From positions 310,001 to 374,000 of the forward strand of contig NZ_BCVZ01000002.1 in assembly GCF_001592005.1 (NCBI RefSeq): DNA of 64,000 nucleotides. The letters run 5' to 3'. This document shows, in pieces, positions 15,897-24,766 of this stretch. The first letter of the stretch is position 1; each line of letters begins with the position of its first letter. Source of the DNA: Bacillus sonorensis NBRC 101234 = KCTC 13918. GTDB taxonomy: Bacteria > Bacillota > Bacilli > Bacillales > Bacillaceae. A program made the position numbers and the translations under genes. The notes below the pieces were generated by a model that saw nothing but the letters and a program-made list of their open reading frames with translations, did no database searches and was not told where the DNA came from.

Positions 15897-16320
15897 ATGA
15901 CATGACCTCAAGTATGACATCGACATTTCCCGAAATTGCTTTTGAATACGGGCAGACACCGTGTGCTTGATGAACGAGTTTCTCGAGTTCCGCTTTTTCA
16001 ATACCTGTTCCTTTCACTTGGAGTGTAATGCCAAGCTTAAATCCGCCGTCCGCTTCATCCTTGAGAAGGCTGACATGGGCCGTCACCTCAGTGTCAATAT
16101 GCAGGCGCGCTTTTTTGGCGGTCAGCTGGAGCGCGCTGTCAAAGCAAGCTGCATATCCCGCGGCAAACAGCTGTTCAGGATTGGTGGCGTCTCCTTTCTC
16201 CTTTGCTTTCGGCGTTCCCGGCATGGCAAGCTCCAATGCCAGTGCGCCGTCAGGGGAGGCTACTTGTCCATCCCTGCCCCCTTTGGCAGTAGCTTTGGAT
16301 GTAAATAATAATTTTTTCAT
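15895..16320 (-). CDS. ohrA: OhrA, inducible organic hydroperoxide peroxidase
   Basis: 141 residues. Same fold as OhrB with cysteines in GYAACFDSAL and VCPYSKAISG. The AMPGTPKAKEKGDATNPEQL segment is the OhrA type. Uses cellular dithiols (bacillithiol or lipoyl systems) to reduce fatty-acid and other organic hydroperoxides. The promoter overlaps a perfect OhrR palindrome, so it is induced by organic peroxide. SD AAAGGAG. Confidence 0.95.
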   Translation of the reverse strand: MKKLLFTSKATAKGGRDGQVASPDGALALELAMPGTPKAKEKGDATNPEQLFAAGYAACFDSALQLTAKKARLHIDTEVTAHVSLLKDEADGGFKLGITLQVKGTGIEKAELEKLVHQAHGVCPYSKAISGNVDVILEVMS

Positions 16321-16339
16321 GATTGATCTCCTTTATTTT

Positions 16340-16355
16340 TAATTGTGCACAATTA
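16340..16355. promoter_or_regulatory. OhrR operator of ohrA
   Basis: TAATTGTGCACAATTA is a perfect 16-bp palindrome closely like the B. subtilis OhrR site. It lies immediately downstream of the ohrA -10. Confidence 0.88.
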
Positions 16356-16356
16356 G

Positions 16357-16385
16357 ATTTTACAAAATATAAATTAGAGATGCAA
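16357..16385 (-). promoter_or_regulatory. ohrA promoter
   Basis: Minus strand TTGCAT (16380-16385), 17-base spacer, TAAAAT (16357-16362), directly abutting the OhrR palindrome. Confidence 0.8.
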
Positions 16386-16386
16386 T

Positions 16387-16422
16387 AAAAAAACATTCCG
16401 CCTTCAGATTCAGGCGGAATGT
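16387..16422 (-). terminator. Terminator of proBA
   Basis: ACATTCCGCCT pairs with AGGCGGAATGT and is followed by seven T on the minus strand. Confidence 0.9.
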
Positions 16423-16429
16423 CAGTTTG

Positions 16430-17677
16430 TCATATCCGAATTTGTCCGTTTCCTTTAATGATATATTTAGAGGACGTCAGTGCTTGAAGACCCATCGGAC
16501 CTCTGGCATGGAGCTTCTGTGTGCTGATGCCGATTTCTGCGCCGTATCCAAACTCAAATCCGTCGGTAAACCGGGTTGAAGCATTATGATAGACCGCTGC
16601 TGCATCAACAGACGTTAGAAAATAGCGGGCATTTTGATCATCTTCGGTAATAATCGCTTCTGAATGCCGCGTTCCGTACCGGTGAATATGCCGAATCGCT
16701 TCATTCACATCACGGACGGTTTTGACGCTGACGATCGGCGCCAAAAACTCCGTCTCCCAATCGAGCGCTTCAGCGGGAACAGCGGAAGGAAGCAGCTCGC
16801 AAACCGCCTGGTCTCCCCTAATCTCCACACCTTCTTTTTCCAGCCTTTGCAGCAGCTCTTGGACTGAACGCTTCGCCCAGTTTTCATGGATCAGCACCGT
16901 TTCGATCGCATTGCAGACGGACGGCCTTTGTGTTTTGGCGTTGATTACAACTTGCTGCGCCATATCGCTCTGCGCTGATTCGTCAATAAAGATATGGCAG
17001 TTTCCCGCACCTGTCTCAAGCACAGGAACGGTTGATTCCCGTACAACCATGTCGATGAGATTTTTGCCGCCCCGTGGAATCAGGACATCCAGGCCATCAT
17101 TTAACGTAAACAGCTGTTTGGCGGTTTCTTTGCTCGTATCTTCGATCAGCTGAACGGCGTCCTTTGGAAGCTTTGATGTTTCAAGAGCTTCCTGTATCAC
17201 GCTGACAAGCGCTTTATTGCTGTTGATCGCAGATGAACTGCCGCGGAGTATACAAGCGTTTCCCGTTTTTAAACAAAGCGTGGCGGCGTCGACCGTCACA
17301 TTCGGGCGCGCTTCATAGATCATACCGACAACGCCCAGCGGAACCCGGACCTTCTCAATAAGCAGTCCGTTTTCTTTTTGGATGGTTTCAAGGCTTTCCC
17401 CCACTGGATCATCAAGCTTAGTAAGGAGAATGACGGCATCCGCGATATCGCTCAGCCGTTTCGGATTTAAGGAAAGCCGGTCTAACAGCGCTGGCGAAAA
17501 CCCTTTTTCCTTGCCGGCGGCAATGTCTTTTTCGTTTGCCTCTAAAATGACGTCCTGTTTGGCCCGAAGCGCTGCAGCAATTAACGTGAGCGCTTCGTTT
17601 TTATATTCTGTCGTCTGATGCACCAGCTCGTCTTTCGCTTTTTTTGCTCTTTTCGCTTTTTCAATCACTTCGCTCAT
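16430..17677 (-). CDS. proA: ProA, gamma-glutamyl phosphate reductase
   Basis: 415 residues, equal to B. subtilis ProA. Aldehyde-dehydrogenase fold; it reduces gamma-glutamyl phosphate with NADPH to glutamate semialdehyde, step two of proline synthesis. The catalytic Cys is in [12 protein letters not shown]; cofactor-binding segments include [16 protein letters not shown] and [17 protein letters not shown] lies before the ATG; 13 bases separate it from the proB stop, so they form one operon under the T-box leader. Confidence 0.97.
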   Translation of the reverse strand: MSEVIEKAKRAKKAKDELVHQTTEYKNEALTLIAAALRAKQDVILEANEKDIAAGKEKGFSPALLDRLSLNPKRLSDIADAVILLTKLDDPVGESLETIQKENGLLIEKVRVPLGVVGMIYEARPNVTVDAATLCLKTGNACILRGSSSAINSNKALVSVIQEALETSKLPKDAVQLIEDTSKETAKQLFTLNDGLDVLIPRGGKNLIDMVVRESTVPVLETGAGNCHIFIDESAQSDMAQQVVINAKTQRPSVCNAIETVLIHENWAKRSVQELLQRLEKEGVEIRGDQAVCELLPSAVPAEALDWETEFLAPIVSVKTVRDVNEAIRHIHRYGTRHSEAIITEDDQNARYFLTSVDAAAVYHNASTRFTDGFEFGYGAEIGISTQKLHARGPMGLQALTSSKYIIKGNGQIRI

Positions 17678-17690
17678 GTTGATCAGCCCC

Positions 17691-18788
17691 CTATTCTTTT
17701 ATGCTTATCCAATCATTTCGATGGATGACTTCTATTCCCTTTTCATGCGGAAATTCCCCGCTTCTCTTTCCTTTCACTTCGAGAAGCTCTTCCGCTGAAT
17801 ACAGCGTTTGCCCTTTGCCTGCCAATCCGTTCGGCCCGTAGACCTCGACGACCGCTCCTTTGGCAAAATCACCAGACACATCGGTCACACCCGCCGGGAG
17901 CAGACTGCTTCCATTTTCGGTCAGCGCCAGCTCAGCACCTTCATCAATGATAATTTTCCCCGATACGGGTGAATGAAAGGCGATCCACTGTTTGTGATTG
18001 TTCACCGATGACAAATCTGACTGACCGATGTAAGTGCCGTCCCCTCTGCCTTTTAAAATCCGACTTAATTTTTCTTCTCCTGCTCCTGTGCCGATAAATA
18101 CATTGACACCGAGAGAAAGAGCGGTTTTTGCAGCCAAAAGCTTTGACTTCATGCCTCCCGTTCCGACTTTCGAGCCGATGGAGGAGGCATAGCTTAATAG
18201 ATCATCAGTGATTTCAGGGATATAATCAAAACGCCGGGCCTCCGGGTTTTCCGCCGGATTTGAATCATAAAGGCCGTTGATATCCGTTAAGATGATCAAT
18301 TTGTCGGCATGAATCAAGCCGCTGACAAGCGCAGAAAGCATATCATTGTCGCCGAATGTCAGCTCTTCTACAGACACTGAATCGTTTTCATTAATGATCG
18401 GAACAAGCCCTCTCTCGATCAGCTCCATGATGGTCGCATATGCATTGCGATACCGTTCTCTTTTGGCAAAATCATTTCTCGTCAATAAGATTTGTGCCGG
18501 CATCAGGCCGTGTTCTGCAAAGTGCTGAGTATATTGCCGCATTAAAAGGCTTTGTCCGACAGCGGCGGCGGCCTGCTTTCCTTTTAACGTAACAGGCCTT
18601 GCCGGATATCCCAGCTGAAAAAAGCCGGCGGCGACAGCACCTGAAGAAATAAAAATCACATCATGGCCTTCTTTTTTCAGAGCGGCGATCGCACGGACAT
18701 GATCACTGACTTTTGCCTCGTCAATACCGCCCTTTGAATCCGTTAAAGAACTGCTTCCGATTTTAATGACTATCCGTTGTTTTTTCAC
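17691..18788 (-). CDS. proB: ProB, glutamate 5-kinase
   Basis: 365 residues from GTG 18788, which has GGAGGGAAG upstream. The open frame extends to 18983, but the extra 65 residues are read through the T-box RNA and are not coding. Amino-acid-kinase domain (about 1-255) with KIGSSSLT and ISSGAVAAG, then a PUA domain (about 275-355). Phosphorylates glutamate, the feedback-controlled first step of proline synthesis. Expression is controlled by proline tRNA charging through the leader. Confidence 0.96.
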   Translation of the reverse strand: MKKQRIVIKIGSSSLTDSKGGIDEAKVSDHVRAIAALKKEGHDVIFISSGAVAAGFFQLGYPARPVTLKGKQAAAAVGQSLLMRQYTQHFAEHGLMPAQILLTRNDFAKRERYRNAYATIMELIERGLVPIINENDSVSVEELTFGDNDMLSALVSGLIHADKLIILTDINGLYDSNPAENPEARRFDYIPEITDDLLSYASSIGSKVGTGGMKSKLLAAKTALSLGVNVFIGTGAGEEKLSRILKGRGDGTYIGQSDLSSVNNHKQWIAFHSPVSGKIIIDEGAELALTENGSSLLPAGVTDVSGDFAKGAVVEVYGPNGLAGKGQTLYSAEELLEVKGKRSGEFPHEKGIEVIHRNDWISIKE

Positions 18789-18823
18789 GTTTCTTCCCTC
18801 CGAAATGATCAGGCGGAAGCCAA

Positions 18824-18867
18824 TAAAAAAAGCCCTTTTCGCCAAAACAAAAAGGACGAAAAGGGCT
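18824..18867 (-). terminator. T-box terminator of proBA
   Basis: AGCCCTTTTCG (3' arm) pairs with CGAAAAGGGCT and is followed by TTTTTTTATT on the minus strand. Confidence 0.88.
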
Positions 18868-19066
18868 TTCCGCGGTACCACCTTCATTGAATGCGCAGGA
18901 CGCGCATTCCGCTTTCCCCTGTAACGCAGGGCAGCGCCTGGGTTTTCCCTCCAGGACTCCGAGGCAGGTTCGGCAGGTTTCATGTGGTGAAATGTTTCAG
19001 CATGTCATTTCACTCTCTTTCACAGAAAGAACTGCGTACTGGTCCTCTTCAACGCTCGCTGATTTT
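18824..19066 (-). ncRNA. T-box leader of proBA (proline tRNA sensor)
   Basis: The minus-strand leader has the T-box sequence AAGGTGGTACCGCGG (around 18868-18883) just before the terminator and a long stem I region upstream. Uncharged tRNA would stabilise the antiterminator. The downstream genes and ACCTGCC repeats in stem I suggest a CCU proline specifier, but I could not fold stem I to prove which triplet is used. Confidence 0.93.
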
Positions 19067-19071
19067 TTATC

Positions 19072-19100
19072 ATTATGCCGAGGAAAACGGCTTCTGTCAA
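19072..19100 (-). promoter_or_regulatory. proBA promoter
   Basis: TTGACA (19095-19100), 17-base spacer, CATAAT (19072-19077) on the minus strand. Confidence 0.88.
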
Positions 19101-19119
19101 GATGTAATCCATCCGTTTT

Positions 19120-20022
19120 TTAGTTGAAAACGATCGTTTTGTTGCCGTGGACGATAATCCGGTCTTCCAAATGCCATTTGACCGCCCTTGCGAGGACACT
19201 CCGCTCAATCGTCCGGCCGATGTTTTTCAGGGCCTCAACATTATCCCTGTGATCGACGCGTTCAATATCCTGTTCAATAATCGGACCTTCATCCAATTCA
19301 TTTGTGACATAATGGGAGGTCGCCCCGATTAATTTAACGCCCCGTTCATATGCGCGTTTATACGGGTTGGCGCCGACAAAAGCGGGCAGGAATGAATGAT
19401 GGATATTGATGATTTTGTGCGGATGCGCTGAGACGAATTCAGGCGTCAGGATCTGCATGTAGCGGGCAAGGACGATGACGTCTGCGCGATACTCTTCAAG
19501 CCATTTGAGCTGCTGCGCTTCGACTTCTTTGCGAATGTCTTTGTTGGCTTTCAAATATAGAAACGGGATGTTGAGCGATTCAACGATTTCCCTTCCATCC
19601 TCATGGTTGCTGATGACCGCGGCAATCTCAGCCATCAAATTGCCGCTCTGCCATTCCCATAAGAGCTCATGCAAACAGTGAAGCTCTTTTGAAACAAATA
19701 TGACGACCCGCTTTAATTCGCTGGCAAGGGTGATGCTCCAAGTCATTTGGAAAGACTCCGCCACAGAAGTGAACGTTTCTTTCATCTTGGCGATTTTTTC
19801 ACGGATTCCCGGGGCTTCAAATTCGATTCTCAGAAAGAAGCGGCCGCCTTCGGGATCTGTCGTATATTGGCTGGATTCAATAATATTCGCGCCGTTTTCA
19901 AATAAAAACGCAGAAACCGCCGCGACGATACCCGGCTGATCCGGACAGCTGACAAGCAGGCGCGCTTTTTCATTATTGATCTCTTGATAATGATTTAATT
20001 GCTGTTTCATATATGATTCCAT
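19120..20022 (-). CDS. purU: PurU, formyltetrahydrofolate deformylase
   Basis: 300 residues, the length of B. subtilis PurU (YkkE). An N-terminal ACT domain (about 17-95, RLLVSCPDQPGIVAAVSAFL) is followed by the formyltransferase-like hydrolase domain with INIHHSFLPAF (catalytic His) and GATSHYVTNELDEGPII (catalytic Asp). It hydrolyses 10-formyl-THF to formate and THF, balancing one-carbon units. AGAGGG lies ten bases before the first ATG; a second in-frame ATG four codons on is less likely. No obvious own terminator; the proBA promoter lies 20 bases after its stop. Confidence 0.95.
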   Translation of the reverse strand: MESYMKQQLNHYQEINNEKARLLVSCPDQPGIVAAVSAFLFENGANIIESSQYTTDPEGGRFFLRIEFEAPGIREKIAKMKETFTSVAESFQMTWSITLASELKRVVIFVSKELHCLHELLWEWQSGNLMAEIAAVISNHEDGREIVESLNIPFLYLKANKDIRKEVEAQQLKWLEEYRADVIVLARYMQILTPEFVSAHPHKIINIHHSFLPAFVGANPYKRAYERGVKLIGATSHYVTNELDEGPIIEQDIERVDHRDNVEALKNIGRTIERSVLARAVKWHLEDRIIVHGNKTIVFN

Positions 20023-20124
20023 TGTTTGAAAACCCTCTTTTTCTTAAACTATCTTTTCATTATACTGGAGTTTTTTGAAAAATCAATTTATGAAAACCCT
20101 ATTTTAATGAAACGGATTTTTTCT

Positions 20125-20439
20125 TCAGCTGATCAGCTTCAACCCGACAGCCGACGCCAAAATAAGCGCAATAAAAAACATTCGCTTGGCATCCTTCGGT
20201 TCATCGTAAAACAGGATGCCGACGAGCGCTCCGCCTGCAGCCCCGATGCCGGTCCAAATCGCGTATGCCGTTCCCATCGGCAAAGTGTTCATCGCCAGAG
20301 AAAGCAGGATAAACGAAGCGGCAAAACCGATGATCAAAAGAAAAATCCATTTCAGGCGCTTGTCTTTGTGAAATTGGTTCATCATCGTCACGCCGAGCAT
20401 TTCCAGCAAGCCGGCGGCGATTAAATAGATCCATTCCAT
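20125..20439 (-). CDS. ykkD: YkkD, SMR-family guanidinium exporter subunit
   Basis: 104 residues with four membrane helices, small multidrug resistance family: the conserved Glu in helix 1 (GLLEMLGVTMM), MGTAYAIWTGIGAAGGALVG, and IALILASAVGLKLIS. The start overlaps the ykkC stop by one base, with AGAAGGAGG upstream. Works as a heteromer with YkkC to export guanidinium by proton exchange. The W-x-G-x-G motif places it in the Gdx-like half of the family. Confidence 0.94.
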   Translation of the reverse strand: MEWIYLIAAGLLEMLGVTMMNQFHKDKRLKWIFLLIIGFAASFILLSLAMNTLPMGTAYAIWTGIGAAGGALVGILFYDEPKDAKRMFFIALILASAVGLKLIS

Positions 20440-20768
20440 TATGATGCTTCCTCCTTCTCCTCATGTGTGACAAGTTTCAAACCGATTACACCGCACAGCA
20501 AAACGCCTATCAGCAAGAGCTTGATGAGGTTGGCTGGTTCGTTGAACAGAATGATCTCGCACAGCACCGTGCCCGCTGTGCCCAGTCCTGTAAACACGGC
20601 GTATACGGTGCCGACCGGCAGGTTCTTCCCGGCCTTGACCAATAGGTAAAAACTGGCGGCGACGGCGAATGCGGTGCCGATCCATTCGATAGCTGTTCCC
20701 GCGTGTTTCAGCCCGGCCACCCAAAGAATTTCAAACAAGGCTGCCAAGACAACGTTTCCCCATCTCAT
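20439..20768 (-). CDS. ykkC: YkkC, SMR-family guanidinium exporter subunit
   Basis: 109 residues from ATG 20768, which has GGAGG seven bases upstream; a GTG/ATG six codons earlier lacks an SD. Four membrane helices, Glu in [32 protein letters not shown], and a charged C-terminal tail (THEEKEEAS). Pairs with YkkD. Expression is switched on by guanidinium through the leader. Confidence 0.94.
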   Translation of the reverse strand: MRWGNVVLAALFEILWVAGLKHAGTAIEWIGTAFAVAASFYLLVKAGKNLPVGTVYAVFTGLGTAGTVLCEIILFNEPANLIKLLLIGVLLCGVIGLKLVTHEEKEEAS

Positions 20769-20801
20769 ATCGTTCCCTCCATTCAATATTTCTGCAAAAA
20801 G

Positions 20802-20839
20802 AAAAAACCCGGGTTATCGGTGAATACGATACTCCCGGG
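20802..20839 (-). terminator. Riboswitch-controlled terminator of ykkCD
   Basis: CCCGGG (20834-20839) pairs with CCCGGG (20808-20813), extended by inner pairing, and is followed by TTTTTTC on the minus strand. Confidence 0.85.
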
Positions 20840-20930
20840 CTTTTATCCCTCCGTGTGCATATGAAGCTTCATATGTGTTTTCTCTCGGACCAGGCCACAT
20901 ACAGATGCGCGGAACCCTAGAAAACTTTAA
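20802..20930 (-). ncRNA. Guanidine-I (ykkC) riboswitch
   Basis: Minus-strand leader carries CTAGGGTTCCGC, CTGGTCCGAGAG and ACACGGAGGGATAAAAGCCCGGGAG in the correct order. These are the guanidine-I aptamer landmarks. Guanidinium binding prevents the terminator and turns on ykkCD. Confidence 0.95.
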
Positions 20931-20954
20931 CGCTGTATTCTTCAGTTATGAAAT

Positions 20955-20983
20955 AGACTATCAGGCTTTTCCGGCAAAATCAA
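20955..20983 (-). promoter_or_regulatory. Probable ykkCD promoter
   Basis: TTGATT (20978-20983), 17-base spacer, TAGTCT (20955-20960) on the minus strand; it overlaps the end of ykkA. Confidence 0.6.
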
Positions 20984-21501
20984 CCTTTGCGCTTCTGGAA
21001 TTCTTTGATCAACGCCTGAATATGCGCCTGATGATAGCGGTTATGGTCTGACATATGCCAAATGCCCCAGCGGATAGTGGCAAAGCCGCCTTCATACGGG
21101 ACCGTCTTCAGCAAATCTTCTTCTGTCAGCTGTTCTGCAGTTTTCTTCAATACTTCCAAGACTTCATCATATTGCTGTAATAAAACCGACAACGGCACAC
21201 CCTTCACTTCAGGCAAGTGTCCGTTTTCATCTGTCATCGGGCCGAACGCCTCTTCCACTTCACTCGGGAGCTCCTCTTGTCTGATTCTGTACACCCAGCG
21301 AATATCGACATTGATCAAATGATAAATCAGCTGGGCGATGCTGTTTTTATTGCCGTGTTCCCCCTTATCATCCAGCAGCTCCTGGCTGCTGCCGGAAACG
21401 ATCGACTTCAGCCGGCCGATATTTTCGTTGACGGCAGAAAAAAGAACCCCGACGGCCGGCGCCATCTTCTCATCCGTGGATAAATCTCTAATAAGAGCCA
21501 T
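20980..21501 (-). CDS. ykkA: YkkA, DinB-fold protein
   Basis: 173 residues. DinB/YfiT-like four-helix bundle: His ligands in LIYHLINVDIRW and in WHMSDHNRYHQAHI, the usual metal triad of the family. The family includes thiol-dependent S-transferases (bacillithiol, mycothiol) of unknown individual substrates. GGAG lies seven bases before the ATG. The gene sits upstream of ykkCD as in B. subtilis. A specific reaction cannot be assigned. Confidence 0.85.
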   Translation of the reverse strand: MALIRDLSTDEKMAPAVGVLFSAVNENIGRLKSIVSGSSQELLDDKGEHGNKNSIAQLIYHLINVDIRWVYRIRQEELPSEVEEAFGPMTDENGHLPEVKGVPLSVLLQQYDEVLEVLKKTAEQLTEEDLLKTVPYEGGFATIRWGIWHMSDHNRYHQAHIQALIKEFQKRKG

Positions 21502-21607
21502 CCCCTCACTCCTCTATTTCCACTTTTCCATGCGGACGGGCTTGTTCGATTCGAACCGACCGGGCCACCTGGCAAAATCGTAGCACCCGCAGCTTTGGAT
21601 TGCAATG

Positions 21608-21636
21608 CAAAAAAGCGGACATTCATCATGTCCGCT
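21608..21636 (-). terminator. Terminator of the pectate lyase gene
   Basis: AGCGGACAT pairs with ATGTCCGCT, followed by TTTTTT on the minus strand. Confidence 0.88.
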
Positions 21637-21644
21637 CCTTTGGA

Positions 21645-22937
21645 TTATTGCAATTTCCCCGCGCCGGCCTGTTCTTCGACAATTTTAGGCACATCTTTGG
21701 CGGCGTCGATTTTTTCGTACAGCTCAGGCGTCCAGCCCGTCGATTTTTTGATTGACGCATTGTACGCTTTGTTATACGTGCTGACAACATCGATTTTTTG
21801 GTCATTCAGCAATGTATCTTCTTCATGTAATGCGTCGCCTTTGAAGGCTTTCATCATCTTCTCGGGCTTTGTTCCTTCAGGCAGACTAAAGTAGTTGTCC
21901 TCAGCGTAAATTTTTGAAGAATATCCTACACCCCATGAATAATCATAGTTGTTTTCCGTGTTTTTAAAATAGTTGTTGTACAGGTGCACTTTGCCGTAAC
22001 GCACGCGCGGTGCCCGCTCTTTAATATTTTCGTACATGTTATGGTGGAATGTCACTCTCAAATGGCCGTTGTCGGCGGAATATTTGTCGCTTGATCCGAC
22101 AATGGTATTTTTATCGTGGCCTGAGAAAACATTATAGGACACAGTGACAAAATCGGATTGTTTTTTGATGTCAAGCAGTCCGTCATGATGCTGAAATACG
22201 CGTCCGAAATAGGTGTCATCAAAGTTGTCAGGCTTGCTTCCGTCGTTGAAAGAGCAATGGTCAACCCAAACATGTTCAGAAGACTCTAACAACAGGTTGT
22301 CAAATTCAGAGTTCCAGTTTCCTTCGCTTCCGTCTGTCGGGTCCCAGGCCGGGAAGTAGTCATAAGCATTTTCAAATTCGATATTGCGGATGATGACATT
22401 TTTCGCTTGTTTGATATAAAAACCTCCGCCGAGGATTTTCGCGTCGTCCCCCAGACCGATGATCGTCGTATTTGATCCGACATTGAGGATCACCCGCTCT
22501 TTTTGATTTTTTTCAGAGCGCGCTCTTGCGTCTTCCAGTTTTCCGGACGGCTCCTTTTTCCCCCATTTATCGGGACTGTAAGCTGCCAAATACTTCTCCA
22601 GGCTGTATTCGGGATCTTTATAATCATCAAAGCCCAAAGGCTTGTTCTCATCATCAACATTAAGATCAATCGTTCCCTTAATATAAATGATTTTCGGCGT
22701 ATCATTTAAACCGTTTGCGCTGTTTTTGCCTCCCAATGCTTCAACAAGCTGCTGCCGGTTTTGCACCGTATAGACATGGTCGGAAGAAGCGTCAGCCCCT
22801 CCGGTTGTTCCTTCGCCATAGGCGCCCCAGCCATCCTTTGATCCGAGCACTTCACGCCCATGGTCTTCCGCTTGCACCGGCAGGGAAGAACCCGCCATCA
22901 TAGCAAGCGCCAAAAGTAAACCAATACCTTTCTTCAC
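21645..22937 (-). CDS. Secreted pectate lyase, polysaccharide lyase family 1
   Basis: 430 residues from GTG 22937, chosen because AGAAGG lies ten bases upstream; an in-frame GTG three codons earlier is too close to it. Signal peptide cut near VQA/EDHG. Right-handed beta-helix enzyme: VWVDHCSFNDG with the Ca2+ Asp residues, the catalytic Arg region ERAPRVRYGKVHLYNNY, and the C-terminus EQAGAGKLQ. Close in layout to B. subtilis Pel. It cleaves polygalacturonate by beta-elimination. B. subtilis lacks a pel gene between ykkA and ykjA, so this is a lineage-specific placement. It complements the rhamnogalacturonan locus further on. Confidence 0.93.
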   Translation of the reverse strand: MKKGIGLLLALAMMAGSSLPVQAEDHGREVLGSKDGWGAYGEGTTGGADASSDHVYTVQNRQQLVEALGGKNSANGLNDTPKIIYIKGTIDLNVDDENKPLGFDDYKDPEYSLEKYLAAYSPDKWGKKEPSGKLEDARARSEKNQKERVILNVGSNTTIIGLGDDAKILGGGFYIKQAKNVIIRNIEFENAYDYFPAWDPTDGSEGNWNSEFDNLLLESSEHVWVDHCSFNDGSKPDNFDDTYFGRVFQHHDGLLDIKKQSDFVTVSYNVFSGHDKNTIVGSSDKYSADNGHLRVTFHHNMYENIKERAPRVRYGKVHLYNNYFKNTENNYDYSWGVGYSSKIYAEDNYFSLPEGTKPEKMMKAFKGDALHEEDTLLNDQKIDVVSTYNKAYNASIKKSTGWTPELYEKIDAAKDVPKIVEEQAGAGKLQ

Positions 22938-22975
22938 TACAAACACACCTTCTATCTAATTTTTTCACAAAAACT

Positions 22976-23004
22976 AATATATTCTATTAAAATATAAAAA
23001 ACAA
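22976..23004 (-). promoter_or_regulatory. Probable promoter of the pectate lyase gene
   Basis: TTGTTT (22999-23004), 17-base spacer, TATATT (22976-22981) on the minus strand. No good cre site was found here. A stray AGGAGGAA upstream (about 23013-23020) has no frame behind it. Confidence 0.6.
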
Positions 23005-23161
23005 CAGATAATTCCTCCTATGTTTTCGTTTCTCAGTTTATTCTTTTTATGACAATTTCCCCGGTTCATGCGATATAATTCTTCTTAGAAACGTTGATAT
23101 AAAGCGGTTAAAATGGAAAGTGACTGAATCGCAAAAAAGTTTTTTCAGAATAATTAAAATA

Positions 23162-23184
23162 AAAAAATCGCCTATTCGGCGAAA
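23162..23184 (-). terminator. Terminator of ykjA
   Basis: TCGCC-GAATA-GGCGA hairpin followed by TTTTTTTATTTT on the minus strand. Confidence 0.75.
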
Positions 23185-23187
23185 GTT

Positions 23188-23925
23188 TTATTTGTCATCC
23201 CCTGGTTTATATAAATACGGATCATGTGTTTGCGGTTGCTGTTGGACATCTTTATCGATCATGATGGCATGATTTTCATGCAATGTACCGAGCGTAATCG
23301 AAGACAGCTCTGCCTTCTCTATCCCTTTTTCCTCCAATTTTTCGTACAGCCACTCTTTCGTTTTCTGCAAATATTTTAAATTGTGCTCAATAATCTCCCC
23401 ATCGAGAATCAGCGGAATCGGCACAAAATTCCGTGCCGTCTGAAGGTTCAAATCTTTCGGCTGCACAGGCCTTGCCTCTGATTTTGGAATCACGCTGACT
23501 TGGCCGGATTCTTCAATCAGCGCCAAATCGACATCGTGAGGATCGGCATATCCTTTTTCACGAAGCTTTCCGAGCAGTTCATTGATTGTAAGCCGCTCTT
23601 TTTTCAGGCCCTTTTCATCAATATGTCCGTTTCGGATCAGCACCGTTGGACTGACAACAAGAAAGCGCCTCCAAACATTATGCAAAGACAATTTTTCAAT
23701 ACACAAATAAAAGATGAGAAAACTGAGGGCATAGTAAATCGCCATTCCAATGCTGGAAGTGAGAATCGGCTCGCTGATAATCGTTCCGATCGCAAATGTC
23801 AATAAGAGGTCGAAATTCGTCATTTGAGAAACGGCTTTTTTCCCGGCAATCCGAAAAAGAATGTAAGCGATAGTGAATACCAGAGCCGGCTTGAAGAAAA
23901 AAATCCATAGCTGTTCGAACGTCAT
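23188..23925 (-). CDS. ykjA: YkjA, DUF421 membrane protein
   Basis: 245 residues. Three N-terminal membrane helices (about 10-90, with ITYILFRIAGKKAVSQMTNFDLL-like family signature), then a cytoplasmic part with DUF421 motifs (PTVLIRNGHIDEKGLKKERLTINELLGKLREKG and DVDLALIEESGQVSVIP). The YetF/YkjA/YdfR group is linked with spore-coat or germinant-receptor-like SpoVA relatives, but its role is unclear. Weak SD. Single gene with its own terminator. Confidence 0.85.
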   Translation of the reverse strand: MTFEQLWIFFFKPALVFTIAYILFRIAGKKAVSQMTNFDLLLTFAIGTIISEPILTSSIGMAIYYALSFLIFYLCIEKLSLHNVWRRFLVVSPTVLIRNGHIDEKGLKKERLTINELLGKLREKGYADPHDVDLALIEESGQVSVIPKSEARPVQPKDLNLQTARNFVPIPLILDGEIIEHNLKYLQKTKEWLYEKLEEKGIEKAELSSITLGTLHENHAIMIDKDVQQQPQTHDPYLYKPGDDK

Positions 23926-24000
23926 ATTCCATATCTTCTTTCCTGTTTTTGATCATCTCTCTTATTTTTAGCAATCATTTGCTGACGTATTCCGCCAAAG

Positions 24001-24036
24001 AAAAAAACCCCGGCTCTTCTTGAAAAGAACCGGGGT
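24001..24036 (-). terminator. Terminator of ykhA
   Basis: ACCCCGG...CCGGGGT inverted repeat with an inner TTCTTTTCAAGAAGA hairpin, then TTTTTTT on the minus strand. Confidence 0.88.
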
Positions 24037-24059
24037 CTTGGCAGTTCAATCCGGACAGC

Positions 24060-24578
24060 TTACCATGGCTTGTCAACCGCAAGGGCTGCGGCAAGCGCTT
24101 TGCTGTGCTTCCGGTGGTTTTTGCGTTCTTCCGCCCGCTGTTGCGCTGTCTGATGAAGCATGATTTCTTCATCGGTCTGCGGCTCAACCTTTGGAACAGC
24201 CTGAGGATTTCCATCTTGATCCAGAGCCACGAACGTTAAAAAAGAGGTGGCCGCAAGCTTGCGTTCCCCTGTGAGGAGATGCTCTTTAATCACTTTGACA
24301 AATACCTCCATAGACGTTCTTCCGACCCATGTCACATAAGACTCCAGACAAACGGAATCTTCCTGTCTGATCGGCTCGAGAAAATCGACAGAATCCATTG
24401 ATGCGGTAACCGTCTCACATCTGGAATGTCGTGCAGCGGAAATCGAGGCAATGTCGTCAATATAGCTCATCAGCTTTCCTCCGAACAGCGTGTTGTGATT
24501 GTTTGTATCAAGCGGAAATACCCTGCTTGTTTTGACAACTTTCGATTCCCGGCAATATCTTTTCTCTGGTCCCTTCAT
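24060..24578 (-). CDS. ykhA: YkhA, acyl-CoA thioesterase (hotdog fold)
   Basis: 172 residues from ATG 24578, which has AAAGGAG eight bases upstream; the ATG two codons earlier is too close to that SD. Hotdog fold with NNHNTLFGGKLMSYIDDIASISAARH (catalytic Asp/Asn region) and the YciA/BFIT-type layout. Hydrolyses acyl-CoA in the cytoplasm; chain-length preference is unknown. A C-terminal helical tail (AQQRAEERKNHRKHS) is typical of Bacillus members. Confidence 0.9.
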   Translation of the reverse strand: MKGPEKRYCRESKVVKTSRVFPLDTNNHNTLFGGKLMSYIDDIASISAARHSRCETVTASMDSVDFLEPIRQEDSVCLESYVTWVGRTSMEVFVKVIKEHLLTGERKLAATSFLTFVALDQDGNPQAVPKVEPQTDEEIMLHQTAQQRAEERKNHRKHSKALAAALAVDKPW

Positions 24579-24766
24579 ATCCATTTCTCCTTTGATGTCT
24601 AGATGTGTTTGTAAAGTGGAATTTTTCTTTATTAAACACTATTAGAATTCATTTGTCTAAACTTTTTTATCCGGCTGATTTGTGAGATTTTCTTGCCAAA
24701 ACGTTTATTTCCAGCGCCGGGAAGGGAATAATGAAAAGTATTATATTGAGAGACGGGGGAGAGAAC

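Noticed and set aside
18789..18983. N-terminal extension of proB
   Set aside because: It reads through the T-box terminator; GTG 18788 has the SD and the family N-terminus.
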